Below are positions 28,643-37,223 of a stretch of DNA of 64,000 bases, one piece after another. The notes under the pieces were generated by a model that worked only from the letters and a program-made list of their open reading frames with translations, ran no database searches and had not been told where the DNA came from. This stretch comes from Bacteroides ihuae. GTDB taxonomy: Bacteria > Bacteroidota > Bacteroidia > Bacteroidales > Bacteroidaceae. Each line of letters starts with the position of its first letter. The first letter of the stretch is position 1. The stretch spans positions 992,001-1,056,000 of the forward strand of contig NZ_FNVX01000006.1 of NCBI RefSeq assembly GCF_900104585.1. The letters are read 5' to 3'. Both the position numbers and the translations under genes were made by a program.

Positions 28643-28710
28643 ATGTAGCTCCATTATACATGGAGTTTGCAGTTATGCTTTGCAACTGATTAACCTTTAA
28701 ATAAAATATC

Positions 28711-31239
28711 ATGAGAAAACGATTCTGCCAAATAGGCTTGTGCTGCTTTTTTATACTTTCATCGGTACATGCACAGGACTTTAAACTTACTTCATCAGGC
28801 TATTTTCGAAATGGGGGCATAGATGTAATGTCTTTCAGTGATTTCTATCCTGAAGGTCATCAGGGTGGGGTTTGTATTATAATGAATGGCAACCGCGTAG
28901 CTACCAACGGAGATATTCGATTGGAGGCAACACCTGGTCAATGGCAACCAGTTCCAAAACAGTTGAACCGTGAGGTAAACGAGTCTGCTAATACGATTAC
29001 TACTAATCTTTGTTATCCGGATTCTTCTCGTCATCTGACAGGATTTAATCCGATGATTTATCCTGATTTGCAGTTTAATTACACGGTTAATGTAAAGGGA
29101 GTCGGCGATGTTATCGTTGTTACAGTTGATTTGGACCGGCCTATTCCGGAGAAATTTCTAGGTAAGGTAGGGTTTAACCTTGAACTTTTTCCGGGAGATT
29201 TATTTGGGAAGCCCTGGATAATGGATACCAAATCGGGCATTTTCCCTCAACAAGCGAATGGGCCGACGATAAGCAGTCCGGCAAACCAGCTGAATCCCGG
29301 AAACTATAGTTCATTTACGCTGGGAAGTGGTAAGTTGGCTGATATCAGTCACTTAGCTGAGAATAAGCAATATAATCCGATTATTGCCGATGATATCATT
29401 GCTGAACCTTATGCCATTGGTCGGACTTTTACCGTTTGTCCAAACGATCCTTATAATAAATATACCGTAAAGTCTGAAATGGGGGAACTGAAACTTTACG
29501 ATGGGCGTATGAACCATAATAACGGTTGGTTTGTGTTGCGTTCGGAAATTGCTGCAGGTGCTACTAAAGAAGCAGTTAAATGGGTGATTACTCCCAATGT
29601 GGTGAAGGAATGGATACGTAAACCTGTGGTACAGGTATCTCAAGTGGGTTACCATCCTGCGCAGGCAAAAGAGGCAATCATTGAACTTGATGCGCAAGAT
29701 AAAGCACTATTAGAGGCTAAATTATATCAAATAACGTCGAATGGAGAAAAGGTCTTGCTTTCGGCTAAACCGACTGATTGGGGCAATTTCTTGCGCTATC
29801 ATTATCTGAAATTCAACTTCTCTACTATCAAAGAAGAGGGACTTTATCAGGTAAAATATGGCAATTCGGAATCTTGTGTATTTCGTATTGCTAAAGATGT
29901 ATACGACCGTGGCATTTGGCAACCTGTGTTAGAATACTTTCTGCCGATTCAGATGTGTCACATGCGCGTGAATGAAAAGTACCGTGTATGGCATGACTAT
30001 TGTCATCTTGATGATGCAAGAATGGCTCCAGCGTTGAACCATATTGATGGCTATTCGCAAGGTGCTTCTACTTTAACGAAGTATAAGTCCGGTGAGGTTG
30101 TTCCCGGTTTAAACATCGGCGGTTGGCACGATGCAGGCGACTATGATCTTCGCGTGGAATCACAGAGCAATGAAGCCTATGTGTTGGCAGTGGCTTATGA
30201 AGCTTTCCATCTGAATTATGATGTGACCTCTGTTAATCAGCATGAACGTATTACTGAAATACATCAGCCTGATGGAAAACCGGACATTTTGCAACAAGTA
30301 GAGAATGGAGTCTTAACGGTTGTGGGCGGTTATCATGCCTTGGGTAGATTATACAGAGGGATAATTTGCAATCATCTTCGCCAATATGTAATGTTAGGCG
30401 ATGCAGGAGCTATGACGGATAATGTGAAAGGTAATGAGGATGATCGATGGGTATTTACCGAAGATAATCCTGCCCGAGAATTAGAAACTGCTGCAGGAAT
30501 GGCTGCATCTGCTCGTGTATTGAAAGGCTTTAATGACACCTTGAGCACTCAGGCCCTACAGGTGGCTCGTGAGCTATTTAAAAAAACGAAGGTAGATCGT
30601 CGTTCTCAAAGTGGAAAATTGCAGGCAGCGGTAGAGTTGTTTCTTACTACGGGCGAAACTCAATACAAGGATTATATTTTGTCTCAACAAGAATACATCG
30701 TTAGTAATATAGGTCGCGTAGGTTGGTTTGTAGGCCGAGCTGATGTTCTGATGAGGAATGCGAGTTTCTCAAAGGCTATTCGTCCGGCTTTGTTGACTTT
30801 CTGTGATTCATTACAAAAACAAGGAACTGAAACTCCGTATGGAATTCCTTATCGTCCAAGCATTTGGGGAGCAGGTTGGGATATACAATCTGTGGGGTTT
30901 AGACAGTATTTCCTCGTAAAATCTTATCCCGAAATATTTAATAAAGAAATCATTTATAATGCTCTCAACTTTGTGTTGGGCTGCCATCCGGGAAGCAATA
31001 CGGAGTCATTTGCTTCAGGTGTAGGGTCAAATTCTGCTACGGTTGCCTATGGGGTTAATCGCGCAGACTGGAGTTATATTCCAGGTGGGGTTATCTCAGG
31101 AACAGCCATGATTCGTCCAGACTTACCTGAATTGTTGAAATTCCCATATTTATGGCAACAAGCCGAGTATTGTCTTGGCGGAAGTTCTTCGCAGTATATG
31201 TTTTTGGTGCTTGCGGCACAAGAGTTTTTAAATAAGTAA
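28711..31239 (+). CDS. Glycoside hydrolase family 9 protein, copy 1
   Basis: An 842-residue secreted enzyme. A signal peptide (about 1-22, SSVHAQ) is followed by about 280 residues of beta-rich sequence of unknown role, an N-terminal Ig-like cellulase domain from about residue 307 (VQVSQVGYHPAQAKEAIIEL) and a GH9 (alpha/alpha)6 catalytic domain. GGWHDAGDYDLR (about 470-481) supplies the catalytic base Asp; HPGSNTESF (about 759) and the late WQQAEYCLGG (E about 818) are the usual C-terminal active-site elements. GH9 enzymes are inverting endo- or exo-beta-1,4-glucanases. A close paralogue lies at 34572-37097. The epimerase gene starts one base after the stop. Confidence 0.9.
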   Translation: MRKRFCQIGLCCFFILSSVHAQDFKLTSSGYFRNGGIDVMSFSDFYPEGHQGGVCIIMNGNRVATNGDIRLEATPGQWQPVPKQLNREVNESANTITTNLCYPDSSRHLTGFNPMIYPDLQFNYTVNVKGVGDVIVVTVDLDRPIPEKFLGKVGFNLELFPGDLFGKPWIMDTKSGIFPQQANGPTISSPANQLNPGNYSSFTLGSGKLADISHLAENKQYNPIIADDIIAEPYAIGRTFTVCPNDPYNKYTVKSEMGELKLYDGRMNHNNGWFVLRSEIAAGATKEAVKWVITPNVVKEWIRKPVVQVSQVGYHPAQAKEAIIELDAQDKALLEAKLYQITSNGEKVLLSAKPTDWGNFLRYHYLKFNFSTIKEEGLYQVKYGNSESCVFRIAKDVYDRGIWQPVLEYFLPIQMCHMRVNEKYRVWHDYCHLDDARMAPALNHIDGYSQGASTLTKYKSGEVVPGLNIGGWHDAGDYDLRVESQSNEAYVLAVAYEAFHLNYDVTSVNQHERITEIHQPDGKPDILQQVENGVLTVVGGYHALGRLYRGIICNHLRQYVMLGDAGAMTDNVKGNEDDRWVFTEDNPARELETAAGMAASARVLKGFNDTLSTQALQVARELFKKTKVDRRSQSGKLQAAVELFLTTGETQYKDYILSQQEYIVSNIGRVGWFVGRADVLMRNASFSKAIRPALLTFCDSLQKQGTETPYGIPYRPSIWGAGWDIQSVGFRQYFLVKSYPEIFNKEIIYNALNFVLGCHPGSNTESFASGVGSNSATVAYGVNRADWSYIPGGVISGTAMIRPDLPELLKFPYLWQQAEYCLGGSSSQYMFLVLAAQEFLNK

Positions 31240-31240
31240 A

Positions 31241-32512
31241 ATGAGAATGGCTATGAAAGGTATTCGTTTATTTGTGTTGGCTATAGCTTTAATCTTTGCC
31301 GCACAAGCTTATTCGCAAGAGAAAGAAATAGAGACACTCTGTGAAGAAACAATTCAGGATTTGAAAGGTAATATTCTTCCTTTTTGGATGAATAAGGATG
31401 TTGATCCTAATGGCGGATTCTATGGTTTCCTTACGTTCGATGGCCGGCCAAGGTCTAATGCTCCTAAAGGTGGTGTGCTCAATGCCCGCATCTTGTGGTC
31501 ATTTTCGTCCGGTTATCGCTTATTTGGTAATAAAGAATATCTGGAATTGGCCAATCGTGCTCAACGTTATTTTATAGATTACTTTATAGATAAAAAATAT
31601 GGCGGTACGTATTGGATTGTTGGTGCTGATGGTGCTCCACTCGATTCAACGAAACAAACGTATGGAATAGCCTATGGCATCTATGGATTGTCCGAACACT
31701 TCCGCGCTACGGGCAATAATGAAAGTCTTCAGAAGGCTAAAGAACTTTATATAGCGATGGAAACACATGTGAGAGATTCCATAAAAGAGGGTTATATTGA
31801 TGCTTTTACCCGCAGTTGGGGGAGATCATCTCATATAGCTTATAAAGGTAGGGCTACAAAGACGATGAATACTCATATTCATGTTTTGGAAGCTTATACT
31901 TCTCTTTATCGAGTATGGAAAGATGCAGGCTTGCGTCAACGCTTGGAAACTCTGATACATCTTGTTTCCGAAAAGCTTTATAATCCCGTCACTCATCATT
32001 TGATTCTGTATTGTGATTCTGATTGGAATAGCCTGGATGATATCGATTCGTATGGTCATGATATTGAAACGTCTTGGTTACTAAGCGAAGCTGCAGAAGT
32101 TCTTGGTGACGAGGCTTTGAAAGTGAAGATAGATAAGATCGCTGTAGACATGGCTGAGACGGCTTTGAAAGAGGGTGGGACCCCTGAAGGAGGAATGATT
32201 TACGAACGCAAAGGGACTCATTATCAACGGGAACTTTCTTGGTGGTGCCAAGCAGAAACAGTACTGGGATGCATCAATGCTTGGCAGATAACCGGGGATG
32301 AGAAGTTTCTGAATAGTGCAATTAAGACTTGGACATTTATTAAAACCAAGATGATCGATCCTGTTTATGGTGAATGGTATAGTACGGTATCCGATACTGG
32401 CAAGGCGATGAAGAAGGAGCCAAAGGCGAATATGTGGCGTTGTCCTTATCATAACAGTCGCATGGGCTACGAAATCTATACAAGGTTGAAAAGGGGAGAG
32501 GGTCAGAACTAA
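31241..32512 (+). CDS. Exported AGE-family epimerase (cellobiose 2-epimerase-like)
   Basis: A 423-residue protein of the N-acylglucosamine 2-epimerase (alpha/alpha)6 superfamily. Family segments include NILPFWMNKDVDPNGGFYGFL, YGIAYGIYGLSEHFRAT, HDIETSWLLSEA, WWCQAETVLG and the final YHNSRMGYEIYTR. This subgroup converts the reducing-end glucose of cellobiose to mannose (or mannobiose to Man-Glc). Unlike the usual cytoplasmic enzymes it begins with a clear signal peptide (about 1-25, AAQAYSQ), so it should act in the periplasm or at the surface. The start is one base after the GH9 stop; a terminator follows. Confidence 0.82.
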   Translation: MRMAMKGIRLFVLAIALIFAAQAYSQEKEIETLCEETIQDLKGNILPFWMNKDVDPNGGFYGFLTFDGRPRSNAPKGGVLNARILWSFSSGYRLFGNKEYLELANRAQRYFIDYFIDKKYGGTYWIVGADGAPLDSTKQTYGIAYGIYGLSEHFRATGNNESLQKAKELYIAMETHVRDSIKEGYIDAFTRSWGRSSHIAYKGRATKTMNTHIHVLEAYTSLYRVWKDAGLRQRLETLIHLVSEKLYNPVTHHLILYCDSDWNSLDDIDSYGHDIETSWLLSEAAEVLGDEALKVKIDKIAVDMAETALKEGGTPEGGMIYERKGTHYQRELSWWCQAETVLGCINAWQITGDEKFLNSAIKTWTFIKTKMIDPVYGEWYSTVSDTGKAMKKEPKANMWRCPYHNSRMGYEIYTRLKRGEGQN

Positions 32513-32554
32513 AATGAGAACTCTAAAAAGTTACAGATTGTAACTAATAGACAT

Positions 32555-32594
32555 AAAAGAGCCATATCAAACTTCATTAGTGATATGGCTCTTC
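32555..32594. terminator. Bidirectional terminator after the epimerase
   Basis: A 13-bp perfect stem (32557-32569 with 32581-32593, AAGAGCCATATCA) between convergent genes, with a pyrimidine tract after it. Confidence 0.82.
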
Positions 32595-32642
32595 TCTTTG
32601 CTGATAATGATAGTCTGGTTCCAGAATAAAAGTTACCCTTCT

Positions 32643-34547
32643 CTAAAGTTGAGTTTTAACACGTCCACTAATGGTTTCAAAAACGCGATAGGAATGAGGC
32701 TTTAAAGTTATAGAGTAAGAGTTGCTTTCCGTAGTATCATTTCTTTGATGGCGAAACATCGCGCCTGGTGCTTCTTCAGTGCTAGCTTGCAAAATAGATC
32801 TGTCTATTATATCCTTCAAATTGTTGATATCCTTCGTGGTTATCACTTTGATATCGACAGGAACATCGTTGAACGATTCTACAATGCAGGTTCCATTGTC
32901 ATACAAGAATAGGCTTACTTTTGAAGGGCCTTCAATGTGGATGGGCAGATCTTTGCTCATCACTCGGCGTAATGTATTTAAAACTCCCGCAGGTAGGTCA
33001 TATAGATTACCCATGTCATCAGGGATTGTCATTACATACAAATTACCTTTTGAATAGAGTCCACGAAGTAGCATGGGGTAGCCACTAACTCCACCTATTA
33101 ACGGACGACCTGCACTGGCTATCTCCCAACAATCATTCGTCTGGTAGCGAACCTGTGGAATTAATATGTCACGTTCTGACTTTCCATTGTAGCCGAAATC
33201 ATTGACAATCGCTTTCAAGTCGGTGCAACGAATTTCTGCTATGTCGGCAATTTTATTGGGTATAGCCTTCAGTAAGCTACTTGTGATGATCACATCGCCT
33301 CCTTTTTGCAACTGCGACTTTATCTTTACCACAATATCTTCATCATACTTAGCTTGTTCGGTAAGAAGTATCACTTTCTGATCGGTTGGAAACTCAGAAT
33401 ACATATCCATTGGTAGTCCAATCATCCCCAAGTAATTTTGCAAGAAATCATCTCCCAAAGAGTTGAAAGGTTTGTAGGATTTAATGCCAATGGGTTTTCC
33501 TAATTTGCTTATAAACTTGTCAATACTTTCAAGAGTAACTCCTGCGGCACGCGCCAGAGTGGCGGGTTTCACACTTTGCCCATTGTCAAGCAGGATAGGT
33601 TTCATCATTTCGTCGTAACTGAAAGAGGTGCCCAATCCCTGCCAGGGGGTGCGATGCTGAGGTTTCAAAGGGATCTCTACTAATTGATGGTAAGCAAATA
33701 ATGTGATCTCCGGAGCTTTAGCAAACATCGTCAGCCATAGTTGTTCGGCATATCGATCCATTCCGATTTCAGAGCCTCCGGCATCTACCCAACCACCACC
33801 ATTGTGGCCCGGGCGAAGATTCTCATAGTAGCGAAAGGCATTGTAACTCAAATAGTTTTGAAGGTGCTGTTCTCCGGCAGGATTACGAGTTTCTGTTCCT
33901 GTCCATATACCGTCAAAAATCTGCGGACCGTTTTTTAAGTCGAAACCTAAACCTTGAAAATGATCATACCAGTTGGGGTATTTAATAATCACCTTTACAT
34001 TAGGGTTGATTCTTTTTGCCGGCTTGAGAACTAACTCTTTACCGGCTTCTGTCATGAGTTGCGTGCGATAATCTGTCCAGCTTTTAGATCCCTTTGCTTT
34101 GATTTCTATATCCGATTTGCAACTTGTGAAAAAGAAGTCATCCAGAATGAATTCATCAAAATGTTTGGCTGTATACTCTGCAATGTGCTGAACTATCTTT
34201 CTGTGTTCCGGATTGGAATAACAGAAAGTCTCGAAATTATTCGATTCATCGATGGTAAAAGTAATACCTCCGGCAACTTCTACACTACGATCTTTAAAGA
34301 ACTTCTTGGCTTGCTCCAATGTCTTTTCCGGAACAATAAGCAAATCCCGATGAGTTTCTAAATAAATTTTATCCACTTTCACCTGTTGGGAAATAATGTT
34401 CCAAGTGGAATCGAGCCAATGCAGATCTTTCATTTTCTCCACTTCATAGGCTCGCGTGTATACGGAGACTTTAAAGCTTTTATAGTTCCCTGCAAAGAGG
34501 AACAGTGTAGAGAAAAACAATGTTAAGACTAAACTGATGCGTTTCAT
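32643..34547 (-). CDS. Secreted protein in the PUL, unassigned; possible TIM-barrel glycosidase
   Basis: A 634-residue exported protein (signal peptide about 1-20). I do not recognise its family. The first 350 residues have the alternation of a (beta/alpha)8 barrel: VDKIYLETHRD, EVAGGITFTID, FDEFILDDFFFTSCKSD (paired Asp at a strand end, about residues 137-138), VKVIIKYPNWYDHF, IFDGIWTGTETRNP, GGWVDAGGSE, ITLFAYHQLVEI. Residues about 380-500 look like a Rossmann-like GATase domain (KVILLTEQAKYDED, KGGDVIITSSLLKA), as in trimerised beta-galactosidases, and the rest is beta-rich. Operon position just after GH9 copy 2 (24 bp) supports a carbohydrate role. Catalysis is inferred only. Confidence 0.6.
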   Translation of the reverse strand: MKRISLVLTLFFSTLFLFAGNYKSFKVSVYTRAYEVEKMKDLHWLDSTWNIISQQVKVDKIYLETHRDLLIVPEKTLEQAKKFFKDRSVEVAGGITFTIDESNNFETFCYSNPEHRKIVQHIAEYTAKHFDEFILDDFFFTSCKSDIEIKAKGSKSWTDYRTQLMTEAGKELVLKPAKRINPNVKVIIKYPNWYDHFQGLGFDLKNGPQIFDGIWTGTETRNPAGEQHLQNYLSYNAFRYYENLRPGHNGGGWVDAGGSEIGMDRYAEQLWLTMFAKAPEITLFAYHQLVEIPLKPQHRTPWQGLGTSFSYDEMMKPILLDNGQSVKPATLARAAGVTLESIDKFISKLGKPIGIKSYKPFNSLGDDFLQNYLGMIGLPMDMYSEFPTDQKVILLTEQAKYDEDIVVKIKSQLQKGGDVIITSSLLKAIPNKIADIAEIRCTDLKAIVNDFGYNGKSERDILIPQVRYQTNDCWEIASAGRPLIGGVSGYPMLLRGLYSKGNLYVMTIPDDMGNLYDLPAGVLNTLRRVMSKDLPIHIEGPSKVSLFLYDNGTCIVESFNDVPVDIKVITTKDINNLKDIIDRSILQASTEEAPGAMFRHQRNDTTESNSYSITLKPHSYRVFETISGRVKTQL

Positions 34548-34571
34548 AATTATTCGTTATCAAAGTTCGTT

Positions 34572-37097
34572 TCATTTATTTCCTTCATTCAATATTTTCT
34601 GAGCAGACAATACGAGATACATAAAATAGGAAGCTTCTCCTCCCATGCAGTATTCTCCTTCTTGCCATAAGAAGGGATAGACTAGTAGTTCCGGAAGATC
34701 GGGGCGAATCAAGGCAGTGCCGGGAGAAACACCTCCGGGTATATAGGACCAGTCAGCTCGGTTTACACCATAAGCTACTGTTTGTGATTTTGCTCCTACA
34801 CCGCTTACAAAAGAGGAAGTATTGCTACCCGGATGACAACCTAGAATGAAATGGATGGCATTAAAGAGATAGTCGGGCGTGAAGAGATCCGGATAGGAAT
34901 CTTGCAATAAACAATAATTGTATCCTAAGCTCTGAACATCCCATGTACCTGATGATGTATTGCCTCGGTTGGAAGGTACGCCGTAGGGAGTTGTTGCACT
35001 CATCTCTTTATAGGAATCACGGACGCCTAATAAAGCTTTACGAATGGCGGTTGAGAACTTTTTGTTATTTACCTTTTTGTCAAAACGACCTATAAACCAG
35101 CCTGTGTGATGGATATGCTTCACAATATCTTCTTGATGTGAAAGAACATACTCTTTATATTCTTCTTCTCTTGTGGATAGATAAAGCTCTACTGCGGCGA
35201 AGATTTTTGCATCTATTGCACGCTGGCTAATTTGTGTGTTTTGATACAGTTCTTTGGCTATTCGGAGTGATTGTTCGCTCAGGGTATCATTGAAGTTTTT
35301 TAAAACATGAGAGATAGCAGCCAACTGGCCTGCAGTAGTTAGCTCACGATAAGGATTCTCTTCGGTAAAGACCCAACGATCATCGTCATTGCCTATTTTA
35401 TTGTCTGTATCGTTACATGCATCGCCTAATAGCACATACTGGCGAACACTGTTGACGATAATACCTCTATATAGCCGACCTAATGCGTGATAGCCGGCAA
35501 CAATTGTAAGCGCTCCGTTCTCTACTTGTTGCAGAAGATCCGGTTTTCCGTCGGGTTGGTGGATTTCTGTAATTCTATTGATTTGATCAATAGAAGTTTC
35601 GTCATATTCTTTATGAAAAGTCTCGTAAACTTGAGCCAGTATATATGCTTCGCCGGCTTGCGATTCAATGCGCAAATCATAGTCACCGGCATCGTGCCAT
35701 CCACCGATGTTTAATCCGGGAACAACCTCTCCCGGCTGGTATTTAGTGAGCGTTGAGGGGCCCTGAGCATATCCATCGATGTGCTTCAAGTCGATTGGCG
35801 CCATGCGGGCATCGTCCATGTGGCATAATCCATGCCAAACTCTATACTTGTCGTTAATTCTCATGTGGCACATTTGTATTGGCAGGAAATATTCCAATTC
35901 TGTCTGCCAAATCCCCCGATCATAAATGTCGGATGCAATTCGAAAAACGGATGAGGATGAATGGTCGTAGCAAACTTGATAAAGCCCTTCTTCTTTTATG
36001 GTTGAAAAGTCGAAAGTCAAATAGTTATAGCGATTGAATTTGCCGTATTTTTGGGCGGGGGCATTTAATATTTCAACTTTTCCAAGATCTGTTATTTTGT
36101 ATAAAACAGGATTCTGAATATTTGTCTCGCGGCTATCAAGTTCAATAATAGCCTTTTTAGGTTGATTGGGATGGTAGCCTACTTGTGATGTTTGTACTAC
36201 AGGTGTATACATCCAACTCTTGACTACAGTTGGTGTTATAATCCATTGAATAGCATTTTTAGTGACACCCACCGGTATCTCTGTCCGAAGAACAAACCAA
36301 CCGTTTTGATGATTCATCCTTCCATCATAGAGAATTAAATTACCTTGTTTTGATTCAAAAGTAACTTTGTTATAAGGATCATCGGGGTTCATCACAAATT
36401 TCTTTCCTTGTGCAAAAGGAGCTGCGATCACATCATCGGCTATCATCGGATTATAGTCACTGCCGGCTAGAAGTTGTTTTATGTTAGCTTTCCCTTTGGG
36501 ATTAAAGTCTCCTCTATATTTAATGTTGCTTTCCTTAGATATAGTCGGCCCTATTGCTTGTTGTGGAAATACGCCTGTCTGTTGGTCCATGATCCAGGGT
36601 TTACCCAGCAAAGCACCCGGATACAATTCTAAGTTGAAACCAATTTTCCCTTCGTATCTTGCAGGAACGGGATTATCTAAATCTACGGTGACGATCAAAT
36701 GATCTCCCTCACTTTTCACCTTGATCTTATAGCTAAAAACATGGTCAGGATAAATCGTGGGGTTAAATCCTGCCAAATGTTTTAGGGAATCAGGATAGCT
36801 TAATGTCACACTAATTGAATGATCGCTTTCATCTACTCTGCGATTTTTAAAAGCGGGAAAAGGTTGCCACTGCCCCGGAGTAGCTTCAAAACGAATATCT
36901 CCATTTGCTGCCACTCGGTTGCTATTCATTACAAGCGTGATTCCTCCCTGGTGTCCTTCGGGATACATATCACTAAAAACCATCACATCTGCACCTCCGT
37001 TTTGGAAATATCCTGTCGGGGTGAGCTCAAATTCTTGTGAAAAAAGAATGGATGTTTGCACAAGAAAAAAACAAAACGTTGCAATCTTTTTTTTCAT
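34572..37097 (-). CDS. Glycoside hydrolase family 9 protein, copy 2
   Basis: An 841-residue secreted enzyme, colinear over its whole length with copy 1 at 28711-31239 and clearly its paralogue (shared GGWHDAGDYDLR, HPGSNT, NRADWSYIPGG, and LYRGIIVN-type segments). A signal peptide (about 1-20, SILFSQ) precedes the same beta-rich N-terminal region, an Ig-like domain (VQTSQVGYHPNQPKKAIIEL) and a GH9 catalytic domain with base Asp in DAGD. WQEGEYCMGGEAS holds the presumed acid Glu. It is encoded on the opposite strand to copy 1, downstream of susD and upstream of the 634-residue protein, in what looks like the main PUL operon. Confidence 0.9.
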   Translation of the reverse strand: MKKKIATFCFFLVQTSILFSQEFELTPTGYFQNGGADVMVFSDMYPEGHQGGITLVMNSNRVAANGDIRFEATPGQWQPFPAFKNRRVDESDHSISVTLSYPDSLKHLAGFNPTIYPDHVFSYKIKVKSEGDHLIVTVDLDNPVPARYEGKIGFNLELYPGALLGKPWIMDQQTGVFPQQAIGPTISKESNIKYRGDFNPKGKANIKQLLAGSDYNPMIADDVIAAPFAQGKKFVMNPDDPYNKVTFESKQGNLILYDGRMNHQNGWFVLRTEIPVGVTKNAIQWIITPTVVKSWMYTPVVQTSQVGYHPNQPKKAIIELDSRETNIQNPVLYKITDLGKVEILNAPAQKYGKFNRYNYLTFDFSTIKEEGLYQVCYDHSSSSVFRIASDIYDRGIWQTELEYFLPIQMCHMRINDKYRVWHGLCHMDDARMAPIDLKHIDGYAQGPSTLTKYQPGEVVPGLNIGGWHDAGDYDLRIESQAGEAYILAQVYETFHKEYDETSIDQINRITEIHQPDGKPDLLQQVENGALTIVAGYHALGRLYRGIIVNSVRQYVLLGDACNDTDNKIGNDDDRWVFTEENPYRELTTAGQLAAISHVLKNFNDTLSEQSLRIAKELYQNTQISQRAIDAKIFAAVELYLSTREEEYKEYVLSHQEDIVKHIHHTGWFIGRFDKKVNNKKFSTAIRKALLGVRDSYKEMSATTPYGVPSNRGNTSSGTWDVQSLGYNYCLLQDSYPDLFTPDYLFNAIHFILGCHPGSNTSSFVSGVGAKSQTVAYGVNRADWSYIPGGVSPGTALIRPDLPELLVYPFLWQEGEYCMGGEASYFMYLVLSAQKILNEGNK

Positions 37098-37146
37098 AAT
37101 TGAGCAATTTAATTATGGGATAACTAACGTGTCTGTTTTTATATAT

Positions 37147-37184
37147 AAGAAGGGGGATTTGCCTGCTGGCGTTCCCCCTTCTTT
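37147..37184 (-). terminator. Hairpin between susD and GH9 copy 2
   Basis: An 11-bp stem (37147-37157 with 37173-37183, containing AAGAAGGGGGA). On the minus strand it lies 40 bp after susD, before GH9 copy 2. It could be a partial terminator that lets the transporter genes be expressed above the enzymes. Confidence 0.65.
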
Positions 37185-37223
37185 CATATAATACTTACTG
37201 ATTTTAATTAAAACAACGATTCT

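Larger units (their letters stand above)
28232..28710. other. Intergenic region upstream of the first GH9 gene (479 bp)
   Basis: Contains a small GAAAG/CTTTC hairpin near 28370-28386, the large inverted 22-bp repeat structure at 28443-28515, and a -7 element at 28635-28642. No gene seen. Confidence 0.7.
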
